Source of the DNA: Palaemon carinicauda
Taxonomy: Eukaryota > Arthropoda > Malacostraca > Decapoda > Palaemonidae
Length of the DNA stretch: 64,000 nucleotides
Direction of reading: 5' to 3'
NCBI RefSeq assembly: GCF_036898095.1
Contig: NC_090768.1
Coordinates: forward strand, 48,663,092-48,727,091
Part shown: in pieces, positions 39,864 through 51,955 of the stretch
Layout of the letters: each line of letters starts with the position of its first letter
How positions within the stretch are numbered: the stretch's first letter is position 1
Notes under the pieces: model-generated
The model's database searches: none
Seen by the model: the letters and a program-made list of their open reading frames with translations, nothing else
What the model was told of the DNA's origin: nothing
Made by a program: the position numbers and the translations under genes

Positions 39864-40302
39864 TCCCTTCCACCAAACCTCTTTTCTTCATATCATCCCT
39901 CACCTTATCTCTCCATCTAATTCCCTGCCTCCCTCTCCATCTTCTCCCCTCAACAGGTTTCTAGCAAACCCTCCTCACTACCTCCCCACCATCCATCCTC
40001 AACACATGTCCACACCATCTCAGTCGTGACATTATTATCATCTCTGTAATCTTTACTACATCTTAATTGAGTCTTTACTTTCAATTATGGCTATCCTGCC
40101 CCTACCTCCTTACTGCTCACCATAATCTCAGCGTTATCCTTGTTTACCCTAAAGTCACCCAACTCCAAAGTCTCCGACCACTCTACAACCCTTCTCAGTA
40201 AGTCTTCCTCATTTTTAGAGTTAATCACCAAATTATCCCACAACTCTTCATTACTCATATTTTCACTTAACACATTCATGAACATTATATATGAAAATGG
40301 GC

Positions 40303-40613
40303 TTAACCCTTTTACCCCCAAAGGAGCCGTACTGGTACGTTTCACAAAACACATCTCTTCACCCCCATGGACGTACCGGTACGTTCCTGCAAAAAAATGC
40401 AATTTACAAATTTTTTTTTATTATTTTGATAATTTTTTGAGAAAATTCTGGCATTTTCCAAGAGAATGAGACCAACTTGACCTCTTTATGACAAAAATTA
40501 AGGTTGTTAGAGCAATTTGAAAAATATATACTGCAAAATGTGCTTGAATAAAAAGTAACCCTCGGGGGTTAAGGGTTGGAAATTTCCAAATAGCCTGGGG
40601 GTAAAAGGGTTAA
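40303..40613. mobile_element. TTAA element family A, copy 3 (311 bp)
   Basis: It begins TTAACCCTTTTACCCCCA and ends TGGGGGTAAAAGGGTTAA, a perfect 18-bp inverted terminus. It contains the perfect palindrome ACGTACCGGTACGT at about 40370-40383. It is inserted in the RTE-like LINE. Confidence 0.9.
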
Positions 40614-40860
40614 TATTGACCCTAACTGCTGTTATAACTTTTCTCCTTGTTCTTTTATACAACATATAGTACCCTCTCTAAAACTTTCAAATCATGTTTT
40701 GTTAGTTTAATTCCCCTGTTGTTACCACATTCCATGACATCACCTTTCTGCTTTAAATGTAGATATCATTACTCTCTCCTCCCAGTCTTTAGGCATTATT
40801 TCCTCTTCCCATATTGCTCTTAATAAATTCTGAATCCCCCCTTCTCCCTCACTTTTCAGA

Positions 40861-42099
40861 GTTAACTGTTTTGGTCACAAGTCTGGGTTACATATTTAGA
40901 ATTCTAGACCCTAGATTTTTTAGTTTTCTTACCACTGTCATTTTCTAAATGTTTTATCTAAAGAAGATGTCTACGTGTGGGGTCATTGGTTGTGAGGACT
41001 TCGGCACGAAGGGGTGTAGTTTGAAGTGTTTTTAGGATAGCATCAACTGATGCATAGTATAAAAAATCTTTGGGCGCACAACATTAAAGCTAGAGGTTAA
41101 GTTCATTAGTTAAAAGTTGATTTCATGTTATTACCCTGTTGCTAGATCATTCTGGTACCATCATGAACTTCACTTTCCCACTTACACCATACATGAGTTT
41201 TCCACATTTTATCTTCTAACTCCCCTTTGTCATAATTTTGTGGGATATCCTACAGGTCTTTAACCTGTTACTTTTTTGTGGGTTTTCCTACAGGTCTTTA
41301 ACCTGCTACTTCCATTAGACTAGCAGTCTCTTCATTTCATCCATGGTGCAGCTACTCTCCTTTCTTGTGCTCTTTGATCCTTTACTACAGTCCAGTGTGG
41401 TTTCAAGGTAATAGATATGCTCTTGCCTCTTCTAGGACCTACACTTGTATCGCATCACGGTTTTAATTCCCCTTTCTTCAATATCTGCTTTATAGTTATA
41501 CATTTTTGCTATCTGAATTCTCTTATCTGTATATTTTGTATCCAGAGCCCATCTTGTTACACCTGTTGATAAATAACTTTGAGATAGAATGGTAGTGTGG
41601 TTGGATTTTGTTAGGAAATACATTTTGTAATTGGTATTTCTTGTTGGTCTTACTTTAAAAGAAAGGCCTAATAAAATGTCTGTCCTGAGAGTCGCTCCAT
41701 ATTAAATGAAGAATAAAGGAGACTTTGGAATCAATTTGTTGGAGAATGTTTGATATTTCTTAGAATAATTTGGAAAGTCCTAGCTCCTGATGGTGTAGAA
41801 AAGTCCTATTGGTAGGGTTTCTGAGATTAGTCCTATTTTGATTATTTTTGATAAATTTTATTGCTAGACTACACCTTTTTGCCAGCCCTTTGCTGAATAC
41901 ACTTCACTGCTTTCGTGGATCACTTCCTTATTTTAGATGCCCAAGTGAAGGAATTTGGCATCCATGGCCATGTGGGCCAGTAGCTTTAGCCTGGGGGAAT
42001 TTGCCTTCTTTATTTTCATCATACCCAAGCCCCTGTCACAGAAAGAAGGCACCCTTTGTCTACCCTCCTTCAAACATTTTGCCTTGAATGGACAGAGAG
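40861..42099. other. gene-free
   Basis: A local duplication of CCTACAGGTCTTTAACCTG occurs near 41248 and 41291. The minus frame 41432-41623 is protein-like but not recognised. It may continue the LINE family upstream. Confidence 0.4.
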
Positions 42100-43225
42100 G
42101 AGAATTTGCTTCCATCTCAGACAGTGCATCTTCCAGTGGGCCTTGTACCTAAAGAAAGTGGCTGCTTTCCTTGTTATGAGTACTGCCTTTCCTTTTTGTG
42201 CATTACTGCACCCCTTCCAAACTACTTCAGGCCAGCTAGATAGGTTCTTTCTCCTGACACATTTCAAAATGAAGATAGTGGTGCAGTCAGTGAATAGGTT
42301 CATCGGCAACGATAATTTCTGGAACGTTAGCATACATGAATGTTACAATGTTCCTTGCCTAGACCTAAAGGATACATACATATTGCAGTGATCCTTGACC
42401 AATCCTTCACAATATGTACTAAAATGTTCCAATGCTCCCTCCATAAAGTAAGTACCTATGATTCACCTGGGATAGGGAAGATGTATTAGTTCTGCATTAG
42501 GTTTCAGGCTGTTTTTCATCATGCTCATCTTCACTTGAACCGTATCCCTTGGTGCTGTTTGTGCTCATAAGTTGAGAATCTATTTATGTTGGTACAGTCA
42601 GGACTCTTGAGGGAGGAACTGCAAAGCCAGCTAAAGGCTCTTTCAGCTCTGCTATGGCCTGGGCCTCCAGATCAGTTAGAAGTAAAATGCAACGCCATCC
42701 ATAATGGCACTGGATGTTGTGATGGTTATTGACACGCAGAGTGGGTTAGTTTGTCCTTTTAAGAACAGTATTGAAAAATTACGGTTGACGAGTTGTTAGT
42801 TTTACTGGAGCCCTTGCCTGACAGCCAAGTCCTGTTATGTTCTGTGTTGTTAGAGAAGCTGGTTTTTTATTTTGGTTTCAGGATTAAATCTCTATATACT
42901 GATGATTTGGCTTTACCTATGCCCAAAATTTGCCCAGTTTTAACTTCCCCAAAAAGTTCTGAAAGACTTCTGTTGGGAGAATACAGACATCTGATGAAAG
43001 GAGTTCCTCTTACACCACTCTCTCAAGAAGGACATGTGTTCAATTATGCTTTGATTAATGGTGGAGAGATTACCTTACTTATTCAAAGGCCATGGTGGAA
43101 GATATCTATGCATTAGCACCATCCTTAGGAGGAGTTATATCTGAAAATACCACTACTTTAGTTGGCACTTTAGACAAAAAGAGTCTAAACTTGTATGGAT
43201 TGAAAACACTACTTAGAGAACTATG
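42100..43225 (+). pseudogene. unrecognised decayed coding region, possibly retroelement
   Basis: Several plus-strand frames look protein-like for AT-rich DNA. One, near 42355-42390, gives CLDLKDTYI, resembling the catalytic LDLKDAY box of DIRS/Ty3-type reverse transcriptases. 42793-43116 is a 107-codon frame with a YTDDLALPMP segment that I do not recognise. At about 43065 another frame takes over (DYLTYSKAMVEDIYALAP, LGGVISENTTTLVGTLDKKS, ending LLREL and a stop at 43225), as after a frameshift. No full domain can be assigned. A dead retroelement is the best guess; an old host pseudogene is possible. Confidence 0.35.
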
Positions 43226-46200
43226 AAATATGCTAGCCAGGTAATATGACTATTTTTTTCATTGACAATGCTACATGAACTTGACGTAAAATTCTTTTTA
43301 TGTAATCCTTGATGGATATCATATCCAGTCTCTCTTCTTCGATTGTACAAAAAAAAAAAAAAATTGAAACAACGATGTTTCTTGAAAGATTTTAGAGAAT
43401 TGGCTATACTGGGGAAACATTTCAATTCTTCATCTTTTTTTTTTCTTTCTTTTTTTACTATTGTTCTTTCTGTCTTAAAGAGCTACCTCACATCTTAAAC
43501 TTGGACAAAATCATACCGAAGTTTTGGACCTTACCCCGTGGCACTGTTATTTATTTAGCTCATTGTGCATGCTTTGTAAGGAGTTTTGAAACTGGCTGGT
43601 CCTATTTTGCATTTAGATCTTTTTAGACATATTGTACTATCTTCATGGAATATCAACCCATGCAAGTAATTATAGCAGTCTTCATATACCAGTGTTGTCA
43701 TTTATTTAATGGGGTTCTTTATTACACAGTATTCTTTTGTTGTATTCCAACAGTGACTTGACTTGTGGTGAATATGCCTAAACTTATGGTGAACTTTGTG
43801 GAAATTCAGAAGGTATAATGGTTGCGAACATCTTTTTCTTGGGCAGGTCGAGGTGTTTCTTTTCATAGGATATGTTACTTATCTAATTTCCTTATTTTTT
43901 CTTTTGCTTTTATAGTTTTATTTATTTCTCCATTTTGTTTTTGTACTGTGCTGCTTTTCCTATTGGGCTCTTGGGCTTGGTAGATTTTTACTTTTTCATC
44001 GTAGATTTCATTTGGTTATTGGATAATTCTGATAAGAGATGAGTTGTTCTGATAAGAGATGAGTTACCTATGCCATTAATTGTTACATGATGGCTCTCAG
44101 AGGACTCAGTCAATAAAGCCTAGACGTGAGTACTAACAAGGAATTGTTGAATTTGATTTGGAATTTCAAAGCAATTTTGGGGGTCTTTTTTTTTTTTAAC
44201 CTTCCAGTTACAACCTTACATTATTAACCTTTGCAGTAGGCAGCTCTTTTTGGTCTAACCCTGAAGGTTGCTCCTGTTACTTTGTAAAGTTTGTGATTCA
44301 TTCAAGGAGTTAATCTTCCCTCGGTCCTTCTTTTGTGCCCTACCTCCAGGTTTCTCGTCTCATGATAGACAGAAAATTGCCTTTTCCTGTTATCTATCTC
44401 TGTGCTTTAGTATGGGTTACAGAAAATAGCAAATATTAGATAATGCACTGCTCTTAGCTGGGGCTATTAATGTGAAAGGAATTCTGTAGTTTCTCTGGTA
44501 AGGAGGCAACACGAGTGAGAAAGGTTTGAGTAATTTCCTTTCCAATTCACCTTGAATTCAACCAGAAATTATCTATTTCATAGGCAGGTAGGTGCTCCTT
44601 TACTTTTTTCAATTGGATTTGTTCCCAAGTAGTCCAGTTATCTTAAAAGCGCATTGTCTTATTGAGGTCAGGAAGGGATTTTATTATTCTTAATCCACCT
44701 TATCTAAACTCGAACATTGCATGTAGGATATCTGGAATAGTTGTGAGATGTGAAAATCTGATATGTAGCTTGCATGTCTCACATCACTAGTAGGTGCCTT
44801 ACTTTTCTTAATTAGGGTCCACATACCTAGTGCATTCAATAGTTGTACTATTATATGATTGACTTCAGTGCCAAGAGCGTACAAAGGAGATTGAATATTG
44901 AACTTGTTCATTTCCAAGCCATCTTTTTGGTCCTGTAGTGTACCACTATTGACTCTGGGTAACTTTGAAGATATCCTCCCTACCAACTCTACGTACCAAG
45001 TAAGAGTTCATTCTGCTAGAATAATAATTCTGGGAGTAAATGATTTGAGAAGTATGGAATAGTTGTAACCCTGTAATGTATGACATTCTCTCCAACCCCA
45101 AAAACATGCATTTCATACCCTCCACAACAAAGTTGAAATGAAACAGAAACAATATTGGTGGGAGGACAGAGCAATTGACAGTAAAAGTTTTCAGGATCGT
45201 AATTAAAATCAGTGGTGAGACTGGAATTTCTGTGTTCACTGGAATAACGCTACTGCACAGTATGTGGGTTTGGCTTAGAATTTGCTGCTAGGTTGCTTTT
45301 GGTCAGATTATTCAGCATGCATCGGTTAGGGTTACATACCTAATACTTAGTCTATCTACTACTGTACTCTTAAAGTCCCCTTTCATTTGTACGGTATCAT
45401 TCCACTCCTGGATTAATTGTAACTAGAATACGTGTACGTCAGTTTTTCTCTAGTAAACAGTTTACTATTTGTTCACCTTTAGGTCAAAACCTTCCAACAC
45501 CTTTAGCCAAAATGCCTAAGTAGTGCTTTCGTTTTGCGCTAGAGTAAAAATTAGCATTGGATTTTAGGAGATTTAGTAGTTTAAACAATTTACTTACAGA
45601 ACTGTACTGGGGTTAGTAATGTTTTTTGGGGAAAAAAATCAAATTAATCTGAGGATATAGAGCCTGAAACTCGCTTATTCATTCCTTTAGCAAATTGGAC
45701 AAATAAAATTTCAGGCTCTGCGTGCGTAAATACCATTGTCTCAAGGTGATAGAATATACTGGATATGCATTACAAATACTTTTTTTTATTTATTTTTTTT
45801 TTTTTTTTGTCCTTTACCTCTACAAATTTTAAGTTACATATTGGTACAGAAATATTATAATCCATTGAATAAATGGCTTATTTTTTTTTATTTTTTTACC
45901 TGCACTTCCTGTTTGGTGAATTCCCACATCATCCATCTAACCACTCACAGTTTGAATTTTTGCAATGAAGAGTACATTAAGTACTGTACATCAAATGCAA
46001 AATTTAATTTTATCCAATCATTTTACTTATTCTCTTGAAAAAAAAGTGCGGCCCAAAAGTATATGTAGAATTCCTTGGTTTCCTCAGCGACCACTCATCT
46101 ACTTTATCTTAGCATATTCCATTATTTCCAAATTTCAAAGCAATGTTTATTGCTGATGCCAAGGTCAACTGCCTGTTCCTTTTCAGTTCATGAATGTATT

Positions 46201-47384
46201 TTAATGGGAAATTATAAACTCTTGGTATTTGATATGTATTCTTTTATTGTGAAACTTGTAAAACAGTTTAGATATTGGTCAATATCATACATAGAATAAC
46301 AGGCATGATTGTTTCTTGGCATTAGTAAAATTATGATGACAACAGTCTAAACTTTGGTACCTCTCTCAGTCATGGACTTCTATTACAAAGGAATTCTCTG
46401 TGACCGGAAGATTTTCTTTAAAACCCCATTTTTCTTGGTACTTTAAAGGAAGAATGTAGGTTTTCTATTAGTGCTCTTCCCCTTTAATTTATGTTGAATA
46501 ATTCAGCTAATACCTGTAATTGGAAGATAATAGATTTTAACGTAGAAAATTTAAATTGTGCATTATATTCCTCTTATTTTGGGATTAGGTTTATTCATTC
46601 ATGTACAGTTTTGTTAGGGCAAATTATTGATACAATAATTGTTATTTGATCCTTCTACAGAAGCTTGTCTGAAAATTAATTTAAAGTATTGAAAGTCCTG
46701 ATAAATTGGGATTGAAATTTATAAGAATAGTCATTCATATAACCAAATGTTACATTTAGTCTGAGCCACAAGTTTTCTATTAAAGTGAATTTTCTACCTT
46801 TTGAAAGTTGCTTAAATTGAGAATGATTCAAGAAATACTGTATTCAGAATTTGATTGATTTAAATATGAATTACATTAGCAATAAGTATAATGAATAGAT
46901 ATATTATTGTGATTTGACATTTAACTAAATAAAGTTTAGAATTTTCATATTAGTATTCAGTACAATATTGATTGCTTACATAAGGTTTACATTCCCTCCC
47001 AAGTAGGTTATCAATAATATTTTACAGGAACTATAAAATTAATAGCCACTGTAATATTTATTTTAACTGTTTGTGAGCATGGTGGATGAATGATTTTATG
47101 AAAGAAACCATAGGTTGTTGAGTTTTACCTGAAAAAAGTTATTCTTTTTATATTTTGTTAGATGCAGGTTTGGTTTTTTTACCTAGATTTCACTTTATAT
47201 AGATTATATTTAAGAATCAAAAGTTCAAATTTCAATCGAAATTTTGCGTCTTGTACAACATATAATTCTTAATGTAGGTATTAAGGTTTTAGTTAAAAGA
47301 TATTGTATATAGATGAAATAATAAGCTTAATAAAAATTGTTTGAATGTGGTGAGCAAATGAGTCTAAAGGAGGAGTTAGCTTAG
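43226..47384. other. intronic, gene-free
   Basis: A weak relic of the shared LINE/SINE tail may lie at 43860-43990 (TTTTCCTATTGGGCTCTTGG). T-rich runs occur at 45780-45808. The frames at 44690-45239 (minus) and 45736-46299 (plus) have no motifs. Confidence 0.5.
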
Positions 47385-47499
47385 CACTGGCTCACCCTGC
47401 GTTGCCTTCAGTATCATCACAGGTGGTACTGAGCCGAGGAGTGGAAGGTGATGCCAGCGCCACCCGCCCCCATCCTCCTCGCGTGCAGGTGAGCCAGTG
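47385..47499. repeat. 12-bp inverted repeat enclosing the candidate cassette exon
   Basis: CACTGGCTCACC at 47385-47396 is the exact reverse complement of GGTGAGCCAGTG at 47488-47499. With one bulge the pairing extends by CTGC/GCAG. The right arm covers the 5' splice site of the candidate exon. An inner CAGTA/TACTG pair (47410-47414 and 47427-47431) straddles the acceptor. Confidence 0.85.
47423..47488 (+). CDS. candidate 66-bp cassette exon of the RGG-protein gene
   Basis: Between AG (47421-47422) and a near-consensus donor (CAG|GTGAGC at 47486-47494) lie 66 bases, 22 codons. They are open in phase 0 (starting VVLSRGVEGDASA, ending PPRVQ), GC-rich, and surrounded by AT-rich intron. Phase 0 at both ends fits exactly between the phase-0 donor at 8131 and the phase-0 acceptor at 60539, so inclusion or skipping would preserve frame. 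The acceptor's polypyrimidine tract is poor (CCTTCAGTATCATCACAG), which suits a regulated exon. Another AG 11 bases upstream would bring a stop in the joined frame. The peptide is not one I recognise. It could instead be a GC-rich non-coding element with a chance donor. Confidence 0.42.
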
Positions 47500-49078
47500 T
47501 GATGCTGACCAATTTCATCATTAGTTTTAAGTTGTCCTAGTCTGATCTCATTGTGCCATGTCTTTTTTCACTTTACTCTTTCTTGTATGATGCTGTTTCT
47601 GCTTTCAAATTTGATTTACCAGTGTTTGGTGTTTTTTCTTAAGTTCCTTGTACAGTATACAGTATTTTTAGATATGGGCATGTATTTTTTGTTCTTCTTT
47701 TGTGCATGCTTACTAAGAGTGTTTTAAGCTGCTGTCACTTATCTTCTTTAGGTATAAGGTCTCTTGTAATAATAGTCGTGGTTCTATATTTAATATCTCT
47801 AATCCACATATAGTACTAAACCCGTTTTTACTTTTAATACATACATAGTATTCCTCATGTACTGTACTGCATATCTATATTTTTCTTTTATAGTTTTGAA
47901 GTTACTTTTATAGCTACTTCCTCGCATGTATTTTCTGTAGTTATTCATAGACACTTATTTGTTTTTAGTTGTTGCAAGTTAATAGTTTGATAATTTTTAT
48001 GTCCACTTCTAGGTATTTTTAGAGAGACCATTTGGGCTGGTAATACATTGACATGCTAATAAAGTATATATGATCTTGTACTTTATTTTTATTATTTTTA
48101 TAAATTTCTGTCATGCTTTGTTTGGGAAATATTTTTTGTTACCCATTAGGAGTAGGAATACTTATTTGGGAGAATTTGGTATTATTTTAGTTTACAATTT
48201 GTACCTTGTGTTGTTTACAGGTTCCAAATACAGTAACTTAGTTTCCCGTAAATCCTGAGTATAATTTGGAGTAGGGGAATTCAGAAATCAGCAGTTCCCA
48301 ACATAATATTTCTAATCCAGATGTAGTGTTAGAATGACAAATTGTCCAAGTGGATTGCAGTTCCAAAGTAGGATAACTTATTTTTAGTATTTGGTGTTTT
48401 AATTCTTTAGGCTATTTTTTATTAGTCATTAGTCTCATTAACTAAATAAGCAAAGAGCCTTGCTTGGTAGGAAAATATAAACTTTTAAAAGCACCATAAC
48501 CCCCATTCAGAATTGAATTTGGGCCCCAAGAATGCATTTATAGTTTTTCCTACCTGAATACAAACCTTAATCAATTGCATGTTGTTTATCTCCAACTGGT
48601 GTAGAAAAGCAGATTATTTCATTAATAATATTAGGCTTTCAGTTGGCTATCCTGGAAAGATAATGCAGTTGCATCATTCTAATAGATAGCTTTTGCCAGT
48701 CCTTTGGTATGTGAATGAAGTTAATGTAATATTCTATCAACATTAAAGTAATTGTTGGTAGCTGCCTTTTTTGTTTAAACTTTGATGTTAATCATAAAGC
48801 ATATTGCCAGTTCATTACGTAATTTTCGTTACTATCCTATCCCTTTTTATCCCTTCTTATGTGTTGTGATTTTGCTCGACTGCAATGTATTGTTTGTATT
48901 ATTCATAGTTCTTATTCTTTTCTTCAATTTTAATTGATGTGGTTGACATATAATTGTGCATTACAGTATTTTAAAGATTTCTTGGTTTGTCCTTATTAGA
49001 TGTAATTGCTTTTCATGTTTCTTTTCTTCCTGGAAATCTTAAACTTTTGGTACTTTGCATTTTTTTTGTACCATGCAG
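47500..49078. other. intronic, gene-free
   Basis: AT-rich intron. The frame at 48070-48258 is a low-complexity hydrophobic translation. Confidence 0.5.
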
Positions 49079-49141
49079 GTACACCACTGAATTTCTGGTC
49101 CAAAGCCATGCCTGATTCCCGATTTTGCTGTTCCATCAGAG
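49079..49141 (+). CDS. weak candidate exon (63 bp)
   Basis: A T8 run and TACCATGCAG make a good acceptor, and AGAG|GTAATT a fair donor. The 63 bases are open only when entered in phase 1 (TPLNFWSKAMPDSRFCCSIR plus one base). Entered in phase 0, as after the exons at 8131 or 47488, it stops after Val-His-His. If used, it would give an alternative short C-terminus or a decay-inducing transcript, unless the phase-1 donor at 8135 is used. It may be chance. Confidence 0.25.
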
Positions 49142-50253
49142 GTAATTTAGTAGTAATTTAACAGTACATCTATGTTTCGCTAAACAGGGATGGTGCATTC
49201 ACTTTCAACTAAAATACTTTTAGCATTCCAGAAAAACCTGTGATATCTTGAAACTTGAGAACTCCAAATTTTAGATAACTTGAAATAAAAATTAATCAGG
49301 TTTGGAGAAAAAAAAAATTTGGAAGTGTTTAAGTGTTCAATGCTCTAATTTTCCGGGCGTTTTATTCCCAACGTTCTCCTCTAGTAACGACTATCCCAGT
49401 TACTAGATAGAGTGTTGGCAATTCATCAGACTCCGAGCATTTTACTGTGTTCGTTAATGCAGAATTCAAGTAAAATATTGTAGAAGTATATAAACTATAG
49501 AATGATAGTAGTAGAGTATGTACAGTAAGATGATGGCTAATTTTAGTGTATGAAGTGTTCAAAGTTTTATCAATTGGGGAATGTCTCTAGTTTTCTTTTG
49601 GTTCTGTTATCAGTCTGTTTTGAATTTCTGTATGCATGTATGTATGATTTACTTTTATTTTGATTTACTGTATAATTGATATTTTGTACAGTATCAGTTA
49701 TTTTCTCACCAAGTTATACATACGTAACTGTGTATATGCACACCTAATGCAAGTATACACTTGTTTTTGTGTGTATAAAGATTTTGAAAATTACCTTGAC
49801 TATATTTTTAATGCAGTTTGTTTCTTAACATGCTAGTACGGTACCTAACTTGTTATAAATACACTTCTTATTTTTACAAATGAGGTCAGCGATAATTGTC
49901 TCATTTTAGTTGCTGTGAATTAATTTTTTGGGACATGCTTTATATATTGACAGTAAATCCTCTTACACTTACTTTGTATGTTTGAAAATGAAAAACTTCT
50001 CCCTTCCATCTCCGCTTTGGTATTTGAAAGTAGGCAGCTAGGCTGTTCCTTTGACGTTGCCGCAATATTCGCCTAGAGCGAATTTTATTAATTCCATGTT
50101 TTTAGTACATTCTGGTATTCCAAAGAAAGTTTATAATGACATGTTTTTCACGTGTAGTAAATCCAAATTTGTGTTAAAATGTGAAATTTTACAAAATTAT
50201 GTAGCGTGCATCTGAAAACAAGCTCCTGTCGTTGACTTTGCTGGGTTTTGTTA
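49142..50253. other. intronic, gene-free
   Basis: Nothing recognised. The minus frame at 49362-49562 has no motif. Confidence 0.5.
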
Positions 50254-50913
50254 TTAACCTGTTATGTGTCCCCTAGGACCACCACCACTATTAATGTACC
50301 GTCATGCTTTCTCTCTTGCAGTTAGCCGTAATTTCACTATTGATAGTTTTTCAAAGTTAATATCAATTTTTATGCTTATAATTTGCATTTACAGTATAGT
50401 TCAATCTTGGAATAAATAAATAATGGAATGAAAAAATATTGATATCACTATTAATTTATTTCAAAAGGATACATAATATGGAATGAATAATATACGTTAC
50501 ATTTTCCATTATTCTTTTAGCATTATCAGACTGCTCATCTAGTATTTCATTATTTCATCTAAAGAAATACACCTCGTCCTTTAGCCGCTAATTGTGAAAA
50601 AAGCCAAACACATTACTCTCTCTCCATAAACGCTCGAAGCGTACTGAAAGGATACCAGACAGTACCAGTTGTCTAACGTCGAACGACCTTCAGAAAAAAG
50701 TTGCCGGACACCATATGTTTCCATTCACAGCTTACATATGCTGAGAGTGTTGCCAAGTGGTGTTCCTATACTTACTATACGAGTAAACGTATTATTACGG
50801 GACTGAGGACTTGAAACACGCATTTGAAGTCATGAACGTAACATCCCATTGAAGGCGGTACAGAGTAGAGCGTGGTGAACGTATCATTATGTGGGCGACG
50901 CTTAACAGGTTAA
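50254..50913. mobile_element. TTAA element family C (660 bp, piggyBac-like termini)
   Basis: The left end TTAACCTGTTATGTGTCCCC and the reverse complement of the right end, TTAACCTGTTAAGCGTCGCC, share the first 11 bases exactly and most of the next nine. TTAA bounds both sides. No coding capacity. The interior right half is rich in CG dinucleotides (TCGAACGACC, GGGCGACGC). Confidence 0.75.
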
Positions 50914-51689
50914 ATTTAGACTTGACCATCACAATACTTTATAATATCTGAGGGAGAAATTTAGGTTAGTAAACAATTTTCGAATCACTTTACTTGGTAC
51001 AGTAATTATATGAAAATAATGATGCTATGCGAACTAAAATACTTCCAACCAATCAGCTGTTAGGAACTTTTCTGAGCTAAAAGAACACCCCTGTGAGTTG
51101 GTGCAAATCTGCCTCTTTATAAAAATATTGACTATAGCTTAATACCTGTCTATCTGCACTGTCTTTACTAATGCATTATAAGGAGGTTATAGCTTATTGG
51201 GAAAGAAAAAGGTTAAGGTTTATTTTATAAACCGATATGGATGTAGGTCAGAGCTTGCACCACCAATCTGAGGTATTTCTTATTCTATGTCTTACAGTTT
51301 TAAATGTATATCTTAAAATGCAGTAGCAGTAAGTTATGTACACAAAAATAAGAATATTTTTAGTTTTACAAGACATTTCATCTACGGTATCCCCAAAACT
51401 TCCTTTTTTAATAAAGCACTATAAAGATTAATTTTTCAGATAAAATGTCTAAAGTACAGCTTAGCTTTGGCTTGAAATTCTTTTGACAATTGTAATGATA
51501 ACCTGTGAGATTAACTTGAATGGTCTAATAGAAGGCTGAAATTCTTTGGGATTACAGTAGTAGTGTTAAACTGTGAGGTGGACGAGTGGTCTTTCCCAGT
51601 GCTGTTTCTTTTAAAACACCTGATAAGTTTAGGGGTTATTAGACTTATTATGTAAAGATTACACAAATTGAACTAAATATAGGAGTCTT
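50914..51689. other. intronic, gene-free
   Basis: AT-rich with no recognised features. Confidence 0.5.
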
Positions 51690-51955
51690 ATCATTTGGAT
51701 AGTACTCTATTGGATCCCTCTCTGGTTATGGATCATTTTTCCTTTGCCTACACATACACCCAATAGATTGGCCTATTCTTTACACTTTCTTCTCTTTCTT
51801 CAGACCAAAAAAACTGAAGTACTGCACTGTAATTGTTCTTTGGCTACTTTCCACTTGGTAAAGGCAAAAGAGAGACTTAGTTATTGGAGCCCTTAGGCTT
51901 ATAGCATCCTGTTTTTCCAACTTGGGTTGTAACATAGGTAGTAATATTGTAATGG
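51690..51955 (+). mobile_element. SINE-like family 1, internally deleted copy
   Basis: TTGGATCCCTCTCTGGTTAT, CCTTTGCCTACACATACACC, AATAGATTGGCCTATTCTTT and ACTGCACTGTAATTGTTCTT match the SINE. At about 51875 it jumps to the tail (TTGGAGCCCTTAGGCTTATA, CATCCTGTTTTTCCAACTTG). Confidence 0.78.

Larger units (their letters stand above)
39190..40860 (-). mobile_element. RTE-like LINE remnant, rearranged
   Basis: Minus-strand order: 40855-40620 carries the RT N-terminal region (KGD/MECGN..GIKLT and LKVLERVL-type motifs with stops). The TTAA element 40303-40613 interrupts it. 40300-40091 reads LSPFSYI, FMNVLSENMSNEELW, and KNEEDLLRRVVEW; the YADD box between is deleted. 40025-39864 is the C-terminal 'HVLRMD'-type region. 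39835-39521 reads QLGYLESTVS, CKTEVEKRIKAAWGKW, VCDKKIPIKLKVKI and TVIRPVLIYG. 39480-39200 is a second C-terminal region. The C-terminal segment therefore occurs twice, once before its normal predecessor, so two copies have been joined or shuffled. No intact frame. Confidence 0.72.
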
